Shown here piece after piece: positions 1 through 6,602 of a stretch of 10,574 nucleotides of DNA. The notes under the pieces are model-generated. The model was not told the DNA's origin. It saw only the letters and a list, made by a program, of their open reading frames with translations, and ran no database searches. Each line of letters opens with the position of its first letter. Position 1 is the stretch's first letter. Position numbers and translations under genes: made by a program. The stretch covers positions 1 to 10,574 of the forward strand of contig CAMYNZ010000102.1 of assembly GCA_947259865.1 (NCBI GenBank). The letters run 5' to 3'. This DNA is from an uncultured Desulfobacterales bacterium. GTDB lineage: Bacteria > Desulfobacterota > Desulfobacteria > Desulfobacterales > G020354645.

Positions 1-7
1 GCTAATT

Positions 8-13
8 CCTCCT
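8..13 (-). promoter_or_regulatory. Shine-Dalgarno of a leftward gene starting just off the left edge
   Basis: Read on the minus strand, this is a perfect AGGAGG preceded by a run of A and followed by seven bases (AATTAGC) before the window ends. That spacing puts a start codon at or just beyond base 1. A gene divergent from the activator at 224 therefore probably begins immediately to the left. Its identity cannot be seen. The sigma-54 promoter at 65-79 points the same way and supports this reading. Confidence 0.6.
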
Positions 14-64
14 TTTTTCTCCGCTGTAATCCAGTTAAATTCTTCTTATCCGATGGAGTTAATA

Positions 65-79
65 GCAACCTCCGTGCCA
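65..79 (-). promoter_or_regulatory. Consensus sigma-54 (-24/-12) promoter, leftward
   Basis: On the minus strand the sequence reads TGGCAC, five bases (GGAGG), then TTGC. This matches the RpoN consensus TGGCAC-N5-TTGC exactly, with GG at -24 and GC at -12. The predicted transcription start is near base 53, giving a leader of about 50 nt before the off-window gene. Sigma-54 promoters need an AAA+ enhancer-binding protein, and the adjacent divergent gene (224-1585) encodes one. That pairing makes chance occurrence unlikely. Confidence 0.8.
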
Positions 80-100
80 AATGTATTACATCAACTCTAC

Positions 101-130
101 TTATAAGACAACGATATTATAGTGTATAAT
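101..130 (+). promoter_or_regulatory. Possible sigma-70 promoter for the sigma-54 activator
   Basis: A perfect -10 hexamer TATAAT lies at 125-130. An 18-bp spacer separates it from a weak -35-like TTATAA at 101-106. Transcription would begin near 137, ahead of the palindrome at 166-193 and the start codon at 224. The surrounding DNA is AT-rich, so a chance TATAAT is possible. Confidence 0.35.
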
Positions 131-165
131 TTATCGAGTAAAATCTTGCGCTGCTGAAACGTTAA

Positions 166-193
166 TGTTATGTTAACAATTGTTAACTTAACA
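166..193. promoter_or_regulatory. 28-bp near-perfect palindrome, candidate enhancer/operator
   Basis: The core GTTAACAATTGTTAAC (172-187) is a perfect 16-bp palindrome. Five further base pairs match on each side (166-170 with 189-193) after a single mismatched pair (171/188), so 26 of 28 positions are symmetric. Its centre is about 126 bp upstream of the predicted start of the leftward sigma-54 promoter, which is the usual distance for an enhancer-binding protein site. It is also about 36 bp upstream of the activator's own start codon, so autoregulation is possible. Binding by the neighbouring Fis-type HTH protein is inferred. Confidence 0.6.
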
Positions 194-223
194 GGTTTAC
201 ACAAGCATAGCGGGACACAAAAA

Positions 224-1585
224 ATGGATATATCCAGATATTGGAAAACGATTGTCGACACCCTCCAGGACGGTCTCATGGTCATAGATCCGCAAGGAAC
301 AATATTGGCCGTGAACCCGGCTGCTGAGAGATTAACAGGTTATGAGGCCGCTGAGTAGGTCGGCAAGTCATGCCGCATTTTAGATTGCACGGGATGCGAT
401 ATCATCGCAAAAGGAGCTGCCGAAAAATGGTGCGGATTATATGCCAGGGGCGATGTCAGAGCCAAAAACTGTTTTATCATCAATAAAGACCATCGCACCA
501 TCAACGTAGTTAAAAATGCCTCGGTGCTGCGAGATGACAAAGGCCAAATCATTGGGGCGGTTGAAACGCTTAAGGATCTATCGGATCTGGTGCGGCAGCA
601 GGAAGAAATATTGTCATTGCGCAAGACCCTGAATCTGGAGGACGGCTATCACGGCATGCTTGGAAGTTCCCCGGTTATGATTCGATTGTTCGAATTGATT
701 GATAATGTTGCCCTGACAGAGTCACCGGTAATGATTCACGGAGAAAGCGGATCCGGCAAGGAGCTGGTGGCTCGCGCCATCCATGCCGTCAGCAGTCGCA
801 GGGACAAACCTTTTATTAAAGTTAATTGCGCCGCTCTGAATGAAAACCTGCTCGAAAGCGAACTTTTCGGTCACACCCGGGGAGCGTATACCGGTGCGGA
901 GCGCACCCGTATCGGCCGTTTTGAAGCCGCCCACGAGGGGACCATTTTTATGGACGAGGTCGGTGACATCCCGATGGCGACCCAGGTTAAACTCCTGCGG
1001 GTCCTGGAAGAAAAAGAAATCGAAAGAGTCGGCGACCACATGCCGATCGCTGTGGATGTGCGCATCTTATCGGCCACCAACAAAGATCTTGAACGATTAA
1101 TTGCCGAAAGACTTTTCCGTGAAGATTTATTCTTTCGTATAAATGTGTTCCCCCTCAAAATCCCTAACCTGGCGCAACGGCGTGAAGATATACCCCTGCT
1201 CGTCAACAATTTCATCGTGCGTAACAAAAGAAAAGGCGAGAAAAAAATTGTGGGGATCACACCGGAGGCAATGGAAAGGCTTCTGATTTACGCCTGGCCC
1301 GGAAATGTGAGAGAACTCCGCAATGCGATTGAATATGGATTCGTCCTATGTCCTGCCGGAGACATCGACGTTCAGCATTTACCCCCCCAAATTACCCAGA
1401 TCAATACTATCTGCGAGCCAGTCTACGATGCCCCGCCCGTTGATCAACTGGAAAGGGAACGCTTGATCCGGATATTACGGCAAACCGGCGGCAACCAGTC
1501 GGAGGCCGCCAGACTTCTGGGCGTAAGCCGGGTAACCGTTTGGAAGCGAATAAAAAAATACGCCATTGACCTAAAGAAAGTATAA
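224..1585 (+). pseudogene. Sigma-54-dependent activator (Cys-rich PAS, AAA+, Fis HTH) with an in-frame amber codon
   Basis: This is an enhancer-binding protein that would activate sigma-54 RNA polymerase by ATP hydrolysis. I start it at ATG 224 (MDISRYWKTIVDTLQDG), because the alternative in-frame start at 170 lies inside the palindrome. It has 453 codons. Codon 45 (356-358) is TAG, in the PAS domain, where relatives commonly have Leu or Ile (E-L-I/V-G-K). The frame is otherwise open for 408 codons. Domains: PAS about 5-125 with cysteines at 50, 55, 58, 70 and 83; AAA+ about 145-380; Fis-type HTH at the C-terminus (about 412-445). Visible motifs are Walker A GESGSGKE (K179), the sigma-54 contact loop GAYTGA (220-225, Tyr for the usual Phe), Walker B D244-E245, and the arginine-finger region FREDLFFRIN. 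No strong Shine-Dalgarno precedes 224. The C-terminal part could be made alone from GTG 524, but no ribosome site is evident. Options are a recent nonsense mutation, a sequencing error, or amber read-through (suppression or pyrrolysine). Confidence 0.8.
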
Positions 1586-1740
1586 ACAGCCCAAATTACA
1601 ATCCTGATAAAACTTTCATACCGCTCATATAATTAAAGTGATGCCGGTAAAGGATATTATTTACCTGTAACTAATTGTTAATGGTTGTCTCCTAATAGGG
1701 AATTGTGGGGAAAGGAGGAGATTGCTTCCCCTGAATAATA

Positions 1741-1770
1741 TTGACCATGATTTTTTTTCGGCGGGATATT
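1741..1770 (+). promoter_or_regulatory. Possible sigma-70 promoter upstream of the PP2C phosphatase
   Basis: TTGACC (1741-1746, five of six to consensus) is followed by an 18-bp spacer and GATATT (1765-1770, four of six). A transcript from here would have a leader of about 200 nt containing both hairpins at 1867-1921 before the start codon at 1977. It is an ordinary-quality match in AT-rich DNA. Confidence 0.3.
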
Positions 1771-1866
1771 TATTAAGGATCATGTCCGGATTAGATGTGG
1801 TTATTTAAAGCAGGATAGACTGTTATCTTCAATCGAGCAAGTATGATCCCAGAGGGTAAAAGGGGT

Positions 1867-1894
1867 CAAGCCCGCCACAGAGACGGCGGGCTTG
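1867..1894 (+). terminator. GC-rich hairpin with a perfect 10-bp stem
   Basis: CAAGCCCGCC (1867-1876) pairs perfectly with GGCGGGCTTG (1885-1894) across an 8-nt loop. No immediate T-run follows (ATCCTCTTCTCC), so as an intrinsic terminator it is imperfect. With the second hairpin and T-run just downstream it could end the activator transcript. If the phosphatase is transcribed from the candidate promoter at 1741, it could instead act as a leader structure. Confidence 0.45.
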
Positions 1895-1902
1895 GATCCT
1901 CT

Positions 1903-1933
1903 TCTCCAACTAAAGTGGAGATGAACTTTTTTT
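1903..1933 (+). terminator. Hairpin followed by a T-run
   Basis: TCTCCA (1903-1908) pairs with TGGAGA (1916-1921) across a 7-nt loop, and a run of T begins about six bases later (around 1927-1933). The stem is only 6 bp, so this is a weak intrinsic terminator at best. It ends about 45 bp before the phosphatase start. Confidence 0.35.
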
Positions 1934-1976
1934 AAATACTTCAAATTCATCACCCTGACAAAATGAGAGACTATAT

Positions 1977-3152
1977 ATGAAATATCGCTGGAAACTGATG
2001 ATATTGCTGTTGATCATTTCAATAGCGCCGATTATTGGTCTGAGAACTTTTGGTATCCATAAAGTCCATTCAATGGCCGATACGCTCATCACCCAGGTAA
2101 AAAAAAATCAGGCTGACGATGCGACAAGCCTGCACGCCCAGTTAATGTTGGAAACCATCCATGACCGCGTAAGGGATATTGAAATTATGTCAGCCGGTTT
2201 TCTTATTTTTCTGATGTTGGCCTCGGGGGTTTTGGCATTGCTGTTTTCTCGTACGGTTACCAAACCGCTGGAGGCTCTGGCCCAGGCGGCTCACAAACTC
2301 GCCCGCGGTGATTTTCAAACCCGGGTCAATATCGATTCCAAAGATGAATTCGGAGATATGGGCCGCATTTTCAACAGCGTCGGTCCGCGTTTAGAATCAC
2401 ATTACAAGATGCGCCAATCGCTGGATGTCGCCAACGAAATTCAGCAGCATCTTCTGCCTGAATCGCCGCCCAAACTTTCGGGTCTGGATATTGACGGTAT
2501 AACCCTTTACAGTGATGAGACCGGAGGTGATTATTTTGACTATCTGTGCAAAGAGGAACAGAAACAGGAAAGCCTTTGCGTGGTCGTGGGAGATGTGGCC
2601 GACCACGGCATTCCATCCGCACTGTTGATGGCGACTGTCCGCGCATTTCTGAGGATGCGGGCCTCGATGCCGGGAAATCCCGGTGATATTATTTCCGATG
2701 TTAACAGGGTTTTTGCCGACGATGTCGAATGGTCCGGTCGATTTATGACCCTTTTTATAGCCCGGATCGATCCCGGTCGGCGCCGGATGGAATGGGTCAA
2801 TGCCGGGCATGAGCCGGCCATAATTTACGACCCGGCCGGCGACGCTTTCCAGTATCTTAAAGGCAAGGGCATGCCGCTCGGAGTGCACGCAGACGAAACC
2901 TATAAAGAATTATCGTCCGAGATCAAACCGGGGCAACTTATTTTTATCGGTACGGACGGCATTCGGGAAACACGAAACCCGAATGATGAAATGTTCGGAA
3001 ATCAACGCTTGAAACAGATCCTTCGCCGGAATGCAAAAGCGTCTGCTCAAACCGTCAAACGCGCAATTGTGGAGGCCGTTGCCGAATTCCGGGGAAGTCA
3101 GGACCAGGAGGATGATCTGACCCTCGTGGTCGTTAAGGTCACCGACGGTTAA
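1977..3152 (+). CDS. Membrane-bound HAMP-PP2C (SpoIIE/RsbU-type) serine phosphatase
   Basis: This is a 391-aa inner-membrane Mn/Mg-dependent Ser/Thr phosphatase of the kind that dephosphorylates anti-anti-sigma (STAS) proteins in partner-switching pathways. Layout: TM1 about 8-22; a short extracytoplasmic segment about 23-71; TM2 about 72-92; HAMP about 92-144; PP2C about 172-388. Seen motifs are EIQQHLLP (154-161), GGDYFDY with D185, GDVADHG with D206 (the usual form is GDVxGHG), NAGHEP (275-280), TDGI with D327, and EDDLT with D379/D380, so the metal-binding acids look intact. The region between the membrane helices is under 50 residues, far shorter than the folded Cache-like sensor of many relatives, so the external sensor seems missing or minimal. 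The start at ATG 1977 has only a weak GAGAG ribosome site. No STAS or anti-sigma kinase partner is in view, so its substrate is unknown. Confidence 0.88.
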   Translation: MKYRWKLMILLLIISIAPIIGLRTFGIHKVHSMADTLITQVKKNQADDATSLHAQLMLETIHDRVRDIEIMSAGFLIFLMLASGVLALLFSRTVTKPLEALAQAAHKLARGDFQTRVNIDSKDEFGDMGRIFNSVGPRLESHYKMRQSLDVANEIQQHLLPESPPKLSGLDIDGITLYSDETGGDYFDYLCKEEQKQESLCVVVGDVADHGIPSALLMATVRAFLRMRASMPGNPGDIISDVNRVFADDVEWSGRFMTLFIARIDPGRRRMEWVNAGHEPAIIYDPAGDAFQYLKGKGMPLGVHADETYKELSSEIKPGQLIFIGTDGIRETRNPNDEMFGNQRLKQILRRNAKASAQTVKRAIVEAVAEFRGSQDQEDDLTLVVVKVTDG

Positions 3153-3160
3153 ACTCAAAG

Positions 3161-3189
3161 TTGACAGATATTTTCATATTTGCAAATAT
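3161..3189 (+). promoter_or_regulatory. Candidate sigma-70 promoter for the RND operon
   Basis: A perfect -35 TTGACA (3161-3166) is followed by a 17-bp spacer and AAATAT (3184-3189), a poor -10. Transcription would start near 3196, about 50 nt before the RND start codon. The -10 lies inside the palindrome at 3175-3190, which suits repressor control. The weak -10 lowers confidence. Confidence 0.4.
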
Positions 3190-3190
3190 G
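3175..3190. promoter_or_regulatory. Perfect 16-bp palindrome, candidate operator of the efflux operon
   Basis: CATATTTGCAAATATG is a perfect palindrome. It is flanked by a second inverted pair, AAGTTG (3158-3163) and CAACTT (3195-3200). No T-run follows, so it does not look like a terminator. Its position over the putative -10 and ahead of an RND gene resembles the operators used by TetR- or MarR-type repressors of efflux genes. No such repressor gene is in the window, so the assignment is inferred. Confidence 0.45.
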
Positions 3191-3248
3191 CAGACAACTT
3201 GGTACCTGGTTTTAATTCTAGCAAAGACCATTAAGCCCATTTGTTACA

Positions 3249-6200
3249 ATGGCAGAATCTTCCCCCCAAAAGCCGGATTGGGTTTCGCGAATGCTGGCGG
3301 TCACCATTGAGGGTCCGTTGCCTTTGCTCATATTACTGGCCGCTCTCATCGGGGGTATCGTCGCCCTGGTGATTACTCCCCGTGAGGAGGAACCTCAAAT
3401 CGTCGTGCCGCTGGCGGATGTACTGGTGTCAGCACCCGGTCTGGATGCCCGGCAGATAGAACGTCAAATTGCCACGCCACTTGAAAAACTCCTCTATCAA
3501 ATTGATGGCGTCGAATATGTTTACTCGATGTCAAGACCCGACCGCTGTGTCGTAACCGTTCGTTTTTTCGTCGGTGAAGACCGCGTCGCATCGCTGGTCA
3601 AAATCTACAACAAATTATACTCGGAAACGGATCGCATAGCGGCTGCCGTCAAAGCCTGGGTGGTCAAACCGCTAGAGATCGATGACGTGCCCATTGTCAT
3701 TGCCGTTTTGTGGAGTGACAATCCCAAGTTGACCGGTGATCATGAGTTACGCAGACTTGCCGAGGAGATCGAACACGATCTGCAATCCATAACGAACACC
3801 AACACGCTCAAGGTCACCGGCGGCCGGCCGAGACAAATTCGGGTAGAGCTGGATCCGGAGGCCCTGGCGGCAAGGCAGACGGCCCCCCTGGACGTGGCCT
3901 GGGCCATAGATGTTTCCAACCGTTTGCTGCCGGCCGGTGAAGTCCAGATTCTGGATCGGGAAATCGTCGTTGATGCCGGCAATTTTATTCAAAGTGCACA
4001 AGAACTTCGCAAACTGGTGATCAATGTGGTAGACGGCGTACCCGTCTATCTTGATGATGTTGCCACCGTTAGCGATGGTCCGGCCGAACCGACAAACTAC
4101 ACCTGGATCGGATTTGGTCCGGCATCAGATAAATTGCAAAAATATCCCCAGGTCTATCCGGCCGTAGCGATATCCATCGCCAAGAAAAAAGGCGCCAATG
4201 CGGTATGGGTAGCCGAAGAAATAGAGGATTATTTCTCAGCGCTCGACCGCGATATCTTCCCGCCTGAGGTCAATTACCGAATCATTCGAAACTATGGCCA
4301 GACGGCTGATGATAAAATCAACAACCTTGTCTCCAGTCTTTTAGTGGCTGTCCTTACGGTCGTCATCTTTTTAGGGCTTTTTTTAGGCTGGCGGGCGGCG
4401 CTGGTGGTAGGCATCGCGGTTCCGATTTGCTACGGCATCACCCTTCTGCTCGATTTTTTTGCGGGCTACACCATTAACCGGGTTACCCTTTTCGCCCTTA
4501 TCCTGGCCCTGGGTTTGCTGGTCGATGATCCCATAACCGGTGTCGACAACATTGAGCGATATTTACAAACCGGTCGATACCCGCGGCGGCGCAGCGTTAT
4601 TCTGGCAATGTCGGAAATTCGAAGTGCTTTGATCATGTCGACCATTGCCATAATCATCGCCTTTGCACCGCTGCGTTTCATCACCGGAATGATGGGTCCC
4701 TATATGGCACCGATGGCCTTTAATGTTCCAATAAGTGTAACCATAAGCACGGTGGTCGCCTTTTTGGTGACCCCCTGGCTGGCTTTCAAGTTTCTCAAAC
4801 CATCCGGCAGCCCATCCGGATACGACGTTACCAATAGCAAATTATACCGCATCTACACCCTGTTACTGGAGCCCTTGATTGCTTCCCATCGGCGGTCCTG
4901 GATATTTCTCACAATTATCATGGTGATGTTTTTGTCCGCCGTTCTGTTTCCGGCTTTGCGTCTGGTCCCGCTTAAAATTTTGCCATATGATAACAAAGAT
5001 GAGTTTCAGGTGGTTGTGGATATGCCCGAAGGCACAACTCTTGAAAGAACCCAGGGAGTGGTGACCGCTTTGAGTGCCTATTTAAAAACAGTGCCGGAGA
5101 TAAGGGACTACACCGCCTTTGTAGGGGTGCCGTCACCGATGGATTTCAACGGGATGGTTCGACACTATTATTTGCGTCAGGGCGCCCACTATGCCGATAT
5201 TCGTGTGACACTGGCGCAACGTGAACGAAGATCTCAACAGTCGCATACCATTTTGTTGCGTATCCGTCGGGACCTGGAAGCGATCGCTCAAGACGCAAAG
5301 GCCCGTATCAAGCTGGTGGAGGTCCCACCGGGGCCGCCGGTGATTTCGACCATAACAGCAGAACTCTACGGCGAAAAAGCAACGCCATATAACGCTTTGC
5401 AGGAAGCGGCCAAACTCCTGGAAAAACGTCTCAAGCAGGAGCCGTTTGTTGTCGATGTCGACACATCCGTCGAAGACGTTCAACAAAAACTCACCTTCGT
5501 GCCCGATCGAGAAAAGGCAGCCCTGTCAGGAATCGGAACCGAGGATATTGCTCGAACGGTTCGTCTTGCCAACCAGGGTCTTGTTGCCGGATATATGCAA
5601 ATTTCCCGAGAAGTCCATCCTTTGCCGGTAGTGCTGCGTCTGCCTTTCAATGTTCGAAGTTCACCCCATGCCCTGGTAACCCTGCGCGTTAAAGGCCGGC
5701 CGGGTATAACCAAGGTTCGAGAAAAAACAGGGCTGCGCGATGCACCCCAGCCGATTGTCCCTCTGGCCGAATTGGGCCAACTACGATGGACCCAACAGGA
5801 CAAAGCCATCTATCACAAAAACCTTAGACCCGTCGCCTATGTGTTTGCAGAAGTTGCCGGACGCACACCTGCCGAGGTGGTGCTCGATGTGAGCAGTGAT
5901 ATGAACAAAGATGCCGCCGACAATCATTCTGTGCCGCTGCAGCGACGCACCTACCTTAATCCAGGCGGCGGTGCGGCCTGGCGTTTGCCTGGTGATATAA
6001 AAACAGTCTGGAGTGGTGAGGGGGAGTGGGAGATAACCTTGCGCGTATTTCGCGATCTGGGTATTGCCTTTGGCGTGGCGCTGTTGGGTATCTTTATCGT
6101 TTTGCGTATTCAAACCGGCCTGTCCACCATCACGGCCATCATCATGCTGGCCATACCGTTATCCATAATCGGCATTATGCCGGGATTCTGGCTGCTAAAT

Positions 6201-6602
6201 CAGCTTGGGGCTCGCGTGATCAACGGGTTTCCCAACCCGATCCTTTTTACGGCCACGGCCATGATCGGAATGATTGCCCTGGCCGGAATCGTGGTTCGCA
6301 ACTCGCTTATTTTGGTCGAGTTTATTCATATGGCGCTGGGTGAAGGAAAGGAGTTGCATGCAGCCCTTCTGCAGGCCGGTTCCGTTCGGATGCGACCTAT
6401 TTTTCTTACCGCAGCCACGACGTTGCTCGGTAATCTGGTGATCACCCTGGATCCGATTTTTAGCGGATTGGCGTGGGCAGTCATTTTTGGTATTGCTGCA
6501 TCAACGATGTTCACTCTATTTGTAATTCCGGTACTTTACAAACTCGTGTATGAGAACAAACCGGGGCACGGTCTGCCCCCAGAAAGAGATAAAGAAGCGT
6601 GA
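3249..6602 (+). CDS. RND-family efflux pump, inner-membrane transporter (HAE1/AcrB-like)
   Basis: This 1117-aa protein is the proton-driven inner-membrane subunit of a tripartite efflux pump; full RND transporters are usually 1000-1100 aa. TM1 is about 22-43. A first periplasmic loop (about 44-355) contains TPREEEPQI and GVEYVYSMSRP, typical of the family. TM2-TM6 are about 357-515 and TM7 about 548-572. A second large periplasmic loop precedes the C-terminal membrane block, which runs from about 936. The TM4 proton-relay pair is present as LLVDDP (D426, D427, matching AcrB D407/D408). At the position of AcrB Lys940 this protein has Arg (VVRNSLILVEF, R1017). The substrate cannot be read from sequence; the style matches uncharacterised HAE1-type pumps, and I see no metal-efflux signature. 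ATG 3249 has no good Shine-Dalgarno, but the N-terminus fits homologues. It overlaps the adaptor gene by 4 bp. No TolC-like gene is in view. Confidence 0.93.
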   Translation: MAESSPQKPDWVSRMLAVTIEGPLPLLILLAALIGGIVALVITPREEEPQIVVPLADVLVSAPGLDARQIERQIATPLEKLLYQIDGVEYVYSMSRPDRCVVTVRFFVGEDRVASLVKIYNKLYSETDRIAAAVKAWVVKPLEIDDVPIVIAVLWSDNPKLTGDHELRRLAEEIEHDLQSITNTNTLKVTGGRPRQIRVELDPEALAARQTAPLDVAWAIDVSNRLLPAGEVQILDREIVVDAGNFIQSAQELRKLVINVVDGVPVYLDDVATVSDGPAEPTNYTWIGFGPASDKLQKYPQVYPAVAISIAKKKGANAVWVAEEIEDYFSALDRDIFPPEVNYRIIRNYGQTADDKINNLVSSLLVAVLTVVIFLGLFLGWRAALVVGIAVPICYGITLLLDFFAGYTINRVTLFALILALGLLVDDPITGVDNIERYLQTGRYPRRRSVILAMSEIRSALIMSTIAIIIAFAPLRFITGMMGPYMAPMAFNVPISVTISTVVAFLVTPWLAFKFLKPSGSPSGYDVTNSKLYRIYTLLLEPLIASHRRSWIFLTIIMVMFLSAVLFPALRLVPLKILPYDNKDEFQVVVDMPEGTTLERTQGVVTALSAYLKTVPEIRDYTAFVGVPSPMDFNGMVRHYYLRQGAHYADIRVTLAQRERRSQQSHTILLRIRRDLEAIAQDAKARIKLVEVPPGPPVISTITAELYGEKATPYNALQEAAKLLEKRLKQEPFVVDVDTSVEDVQQKLTFVPDREKAALSGIGTEDIARTVRLANQGLVAGYMQISREVHPLPVVLRLPFNVRSSPHALVTLRVKGRPGITKVREKTGLRDAPQPIVPLAELGQLRWTQQDKAIYHKNLRPVAYVFAEVAGRTPAEVVLDVSSDMNKDAADNHSVPLQRRTYLNPGGGAAWRLPGDIKTVWSGEGEWEITLRVFRDLGIAFGVALLGIFIVLRIQTGLSTITAIIMLAIPLSIIGIMPGFWLLNQLGARVINGFPNPILFTATAMIGMIALAGIVVRNSLILVEFIHMALGEGKELHAALLQAGSVRMRPIFLTAATTLLGNLVITLDPIFSGLAWAVIFGIAASTMFTLFVIPVLYKLVYENKPGHGLPPERDKEA

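Larger units (their letters stand above)
1586..1976. other. Non-coding intergenic region with several hairpins
   Basis: No convincing gene lies here. The region holds several inverted repeats: GGTAAA/TTTACC (1646-1651 with 1660-1665); two overlapping alternatives, TCTCCT/AGGAGA (1688-1693 with 1716-1721) and GGGGAA/TTCCCC (1707-1712 with 1726-1731); and the stronger hairpins at 1867-1894 and 1903-1921, listed separately. A perfect AAGGAGG at 1712-1718 has no suitable start codon at normal spacing. The activator at 224 and the phosphatase at 1977 are therefore probably separate transcription units. Confidence 0.5.

Noticed and set aside
170..223. Upstream in-frame start for the sigma-54 activator at 170
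   Set aside because: It lies inside the 28-bp palindrome, has no ribosome site, and adds 18 residues that do not look like the family N-terminus. ATG 224 gives a typical PAS-activator opening.
722..1260. Opposite-strand open frames within the activator gene
   Set aside because: They are shadows of the AAA+ coding region, with no recognisable domains or ribosome sites.
524..1585. Treating the activator as an independent gene starting at GTG 524
   Set aside because: It is in the same frame as 224-355 and the sequence between continues the PAS domain. No Shine-Dalgarno precedes 524, so it is better read as one gene split by a TAG.
1722..1808. Tiny frame starting at TTG after the AAGGAGG at 1712-1718
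   Set aside because: The spacing is only about three bases, the frame is about 28 codons, and the peptide shows no recognisable feature.
2397..2888. Opposite-strand frame of about 160 codons inside the phosphatase gene
   Set aside because: The plus-strand frame carries the full PP2C motif set. The antisense product has no family features and looks like a composition shadow.
3158..3200. Intrinsic terminator after the phosphatase gene
   Set aside because: The dyad is AT-rich with no T-run after it and overlaps a perfect TTGACA, so an operator or promoter reading fits better.
3191..3222. Possible sigma-54 promoter (TGGTAC-N5-TTTA) ahead of the RND gene
   Set aside because: The -12 GC is missing, so it fails the essential part of the consensus.
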